Below, piece after piece: positions 61,363-64,000 of a DNA stretch of 64,000 bases (the stretch's first letter is position 1; each line of letters begins with the position of its first letter). The notes under the pieces are model-generated. The model was not told the origin of the DNA. It saw only the letters and a program-made list of their open reading frames with translations, and did no database searches. This stretch comes from Ashinkailepas kermadecensis (Eukaryota > Arthropoda > Thecostraca > Neolepadidae): positions 1 to 64,000 of the forward strand of contig JAOTOM010003136.1 in the NCBI GenBank assembly GCA_034440615.1, given 5' to 3'. The position numbers were made by a program, and so were the translations under genes.

Positions 61363-63410
61363 AGCACGCGTTTTGAGACTGACACCGAAGCTGGGAGACA
61401 GTTGAGCCCTTCACAAGCATCACGCCATCCGGTTCATTTTTGACGTCTAAAGCAGCCAGCATCCAGCTCACATGTACCTTTGTTGCCACACATTGCGCCA
61501 TCATGAGCAGCAGTGGTTTGCCATTTGTCTATGACGTTGACTCATGGCTGCGTCCTCAGCAGATCTCGCATAGCATGGCTCTGCGCAGTTGACCAGCCCA
61601 GAGCAGCGTGCTTGGCCCAGCGGCCTGTTTCAGAGCGTTGTGGCCGGCTGGTTACCTGGTGACTGTGTAGCGCCCCGACTGCACGCAGCAGCGCATGTCT
61701 GACCGCACGTTAATGCAGGCAAGTGATGCAATTGCATGCGGTTTGGATATTGCAATATCAGGCATCCGGTTGAGCTTAGACAGGCCAACAAGAATAGCGA
61801 GAGCTTCGTCTTAGATAGCCACACCATCTGATACACCCCTGTACACGACCAGCTGGCTGAACTGCCAATAGAAAAGGTGGCAGCTTACCCGCGGGCCACT
61901 GGGCTTGGCAAACGAACCCGCCCAACTGGGGCATATTCTGTCCCCTGCTTAACTTGAAAAAGCTACAGGCCGAGTTCGTTGCTTTGACGATTGACTCAGA
62001 TAATTCGGGTATTGACTTATCTGAGCCAATCGTGTAGTCAAGTAGTCGAGGCAAATATTGACCCGAGTATTACATGTGACGTAACAGGTCATTCGAAAGC
62101 TTAAATGTTGATATAGTTGGCGAAGTTCGATTATAGTCTAACGTTATCGAATTAAAGCACCGTAGGGGCCGAATTTGGCCGCATTATATCCTAAGGCAGC
62201 CCAGAAAGGCAGTCATGAGAAGATAAGACCGAGGTCATGGTGGGCGACGGGGTATTCTGAGGTGAAATATTGAATATTGTCTCATTTGGTACGCCATATC
62301 TCATGTTGAAAGGTACTAAATTGAAATGTCCTACGAATGCTCACAATCTGAATTGAATCGCATATTCGGATTTTGTGAAAAAGCCAAGATATTTTGACAA
62401 CAATTAATGTATTTTTGGAGTTTCATAGATATTGCCAATCAAGTTGCTCAAAAGAGCATGATTATGAGCTTGCAGCATTATTGTTAATTAAATTTGCTGT
62501 CACTTCGAGGAAACCGATTATCAACATCTTTGTTCCTGGATTTTTTGCATTTTCGCCTGCACAACTTTCACTTCGCTCCAAAGTCACGGGAGGTGACGTC
62601 ACTCACGCCGACCCAGTGAGCCAGCATGTCGTTTTTATCACAAGCTGTGGAATTGACGTGCGAACATGCACTCAAAGTTTCAAATTAAGATCGCTGCGCG
62701 TATTCGCGCAAAAAAAAATAACTGGGGATGCGGGCAGATTCTGCACCCCTCCCAGTGGGGCGAGGGTCAAGCTACACTACTGCCAGTCATGAAAATTCTG
62801 AAGATCGCCGATTAAAATGTTTCCTCCTTCGCGCCACTAGTTCACAGGCTTCAGGACTCGCATACTGCTTATTCCACATATCGTCCATCTTGAAGTTGTC
62901 CATCCCACCAACCGTCTGACATGCCGGTCTCTTAGCCCGACGCCTACAGCATGGGTGTAGGATCGGTGGGAGGAGGGAGCTCAGTGCCACGTCTCATACT
63001 GCCAGCGTATATACGGTCTGTGTTAAGTCGAGCGCTGCGTGCTGCCTATCCTGCGACCTCTGGTCTTAGTCCTATTATAGGGGGGGTTCTGAGGCCACCT
63101 TTACGTTTTTATTTCGTTCGCCGCTTCTTGTCGCGCTATGGTAGAGCTCTGAAACTTAGTGACTTTTCCTATTGCACGTATTATGGCCCAAAAAACTGCT
63201 TTTGGCTGACCAGAGGCGGTTCCAGGTAGATATTCTGGAGGGCATGCCACGCCAATTTTATCTTGATTGTAACATGAAACATGCCGCATAAGTATAGCTA
63301 CACCTATGTATCTGGACCTAGCCTGGACGCCGGCTTCGAGCGAACACCTCGGCTCGTCGGCCGGCAGCGGGTTTGGCGGATACCTCGGCTCGTCGGCCGG
63401 CAGCGGGTCC
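61363..63410. other. Unassigned stretch upstream of the GALNT exons
   Basis: The GALNT exon that should precede TWMCGG was sought here (DIWGGEN-type motif) and not found. A minus-strand frame at 62787-62990 (DDMWNKQYASPEACELVARR) is not recognised. 63335-63411 duplicates cggctcgtcggccggcagcg next to the retrotransposon border. Confidence 0.45.
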
Positions 63411-63614
63411 ATAGACATAGACATATAGACATAGACATTTATTAGAACCTTCCACAACACATTCGTGGCTATTACGATTCCTCGTCTTGTAGATAAAACG
63501 ATAAGAGTAGGATAAAATTTTGTTAAAACACTGCGATGACAACCATTCCAAATTCACATTCTCACCAGTCTCACATAACACCAGGCAATAACTAACTCAT
63601 GCCAAACATATCCA
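63411..63614 (-). mobile_element. 3' UTR and tail of the non-LTR retrotransposon
   Basis: Downstream of the ORF stop on the minus strand is about 170 bp of AT-rich 3' UTR. It ends in an aataaa (63443-63438 on the plus axis) followed by an imperfect tctatg hexamer repeat. A short tandem tail instead of poly(A) is usual for several invertebrate non-LTR clades. The insertion border is taken at the last tctatg unit, near 63411. Confidence 0.7.
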
Positions 63615-64000
63615 TCAAGATGGCCTGATATGCCGTTTCAGCGCCGCAACAAACCGTAACACTGGCAGTTCTCTCAGGTCCTGAGGTAATACGTTATAAA
63701 GAGCAGCTGCTCTCACTTGGAACCGCCTTTTTCCCATTTCCGTTCTAGATCTGGGCAGGTAGAGATCGCTAGCATGTCTAGATACTGACTGCCTCTGGCT
63801 GACCTGGCCTACAGTATGAAAGGTCAGAGCGAGCTGTTCCGGCTCTCCAAAGCGACGAAGCTTGTGCAGGACAGTTAGACAGTGATAGTTAGCCAACTCA
63901 CTCGCTGTCAGCCACCCCAGTCTCACCAACAGGTCTGAAACGTGGTCAAATTTCCTGCGTCCGAAGATTACTTTAGCCGCGAAATTTAGAATTTTTTGGA
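63615..64000 (-). mobile_element. Non-LTR retrotransposon ORF2, C-terminal end (Jockey/CR1/L2-type reverse transcriptase), runs off the window
   Basis: A minus-strand frame is open from the window edge to a stop at 63615-63617. It reads QKILNFAAKVIFGRRKFDHV, then LLVRLGWLTASELANYHCL and, near the end, DLYLPRSRTEMGKRRFQVRA, ALYNVLPQDLRELP. The NFAA-x-VI...HV...L-x-WL block and the R-T-E-x-GKR-x-F-x(2)-RA-x(2)-LYN-x-LP ending typify the C-terminus of non-LTR reverse transcriptases in invertebrates. No frameshift is seen in this piece, so the copy may be young. The exact clade is not decided. Confidence 0.85.

Overview
The window is eukaryotic genomic DNA, most likely from an arthropod. Coding sequence occurs only as short exons with canonical GT/AG splice sites. 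There are decayed non-LTR retrotransposon pieces and short TTAGG/CCTAA-type motifs. About one third of the 64 kb, by rough tally, is tandem minisatellite or microsatellite. A crustacean such as a barnacle is my guess, but the sequence alone does not fix the species. I see no bacterial operon, CRISPR array, rRNA or intact tRNA.

Two conserved genes can be rebuilt, and they converge tail to tail. Gene 1 (+ strand, seven exons, 8324-46063, 5' part outside the window) encodes the C-terminal part of a Patched-domain (PTCHD/Ptr-like, RND superfamily) membrane protein. Intron phases 1,1,1,0,0,0 close the frame exactly, and the last exon carries the stop at 46061-46063. Gene 2 (- strand, 60583 down to 53780, 5' part outside the window or unseen) encodes the end of the catalytic domain and the whole ricin-type lectin domain of a polypeptide N-acetylgalactosaminyltransferase (GALNT/pgant). 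It carries two alternative versions of the lectin alpha-repeat exon. The two genes show no functional link.

Layout: 1-8.3 kb is the upstream flank or intron of gene 1 with many arrays, including an 870-bp GA/AT/GA microsatellite and a 10-bp array of more than 80 copies. 8.3-46.1 kb is gene 1, with its introns filled by arrays of 14 to 81 bp units, a Jockey-like fragment at 9.5-10.7 kb, a 1-kb foldback element at 24.8-25.8 kb and a dispersed family of about 250-300 bp units at 41.2-43.4 kb. 46.1-53.8 kb is the convergent intergenic region, again with arrays and a deleted relative of the foldback element. 53.8-60.6 kb is gene 2. 60.6-64 kb holds arrays, unassigned sequence and the 3' end of a non-LTR retrotransposon running off the window.

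The most unusual pattern is that many minisatellites sit directly on exon boundaries and appear to be built from the splice-site sequence itself (exon b donor, exon e acceptor and donor sides, exon c acceptor side, first GALNT exon acceptor). The very long ORFs in the arrays, up to 913 codons, are artefacts of stop-free repeat units and are not annotated as genes.
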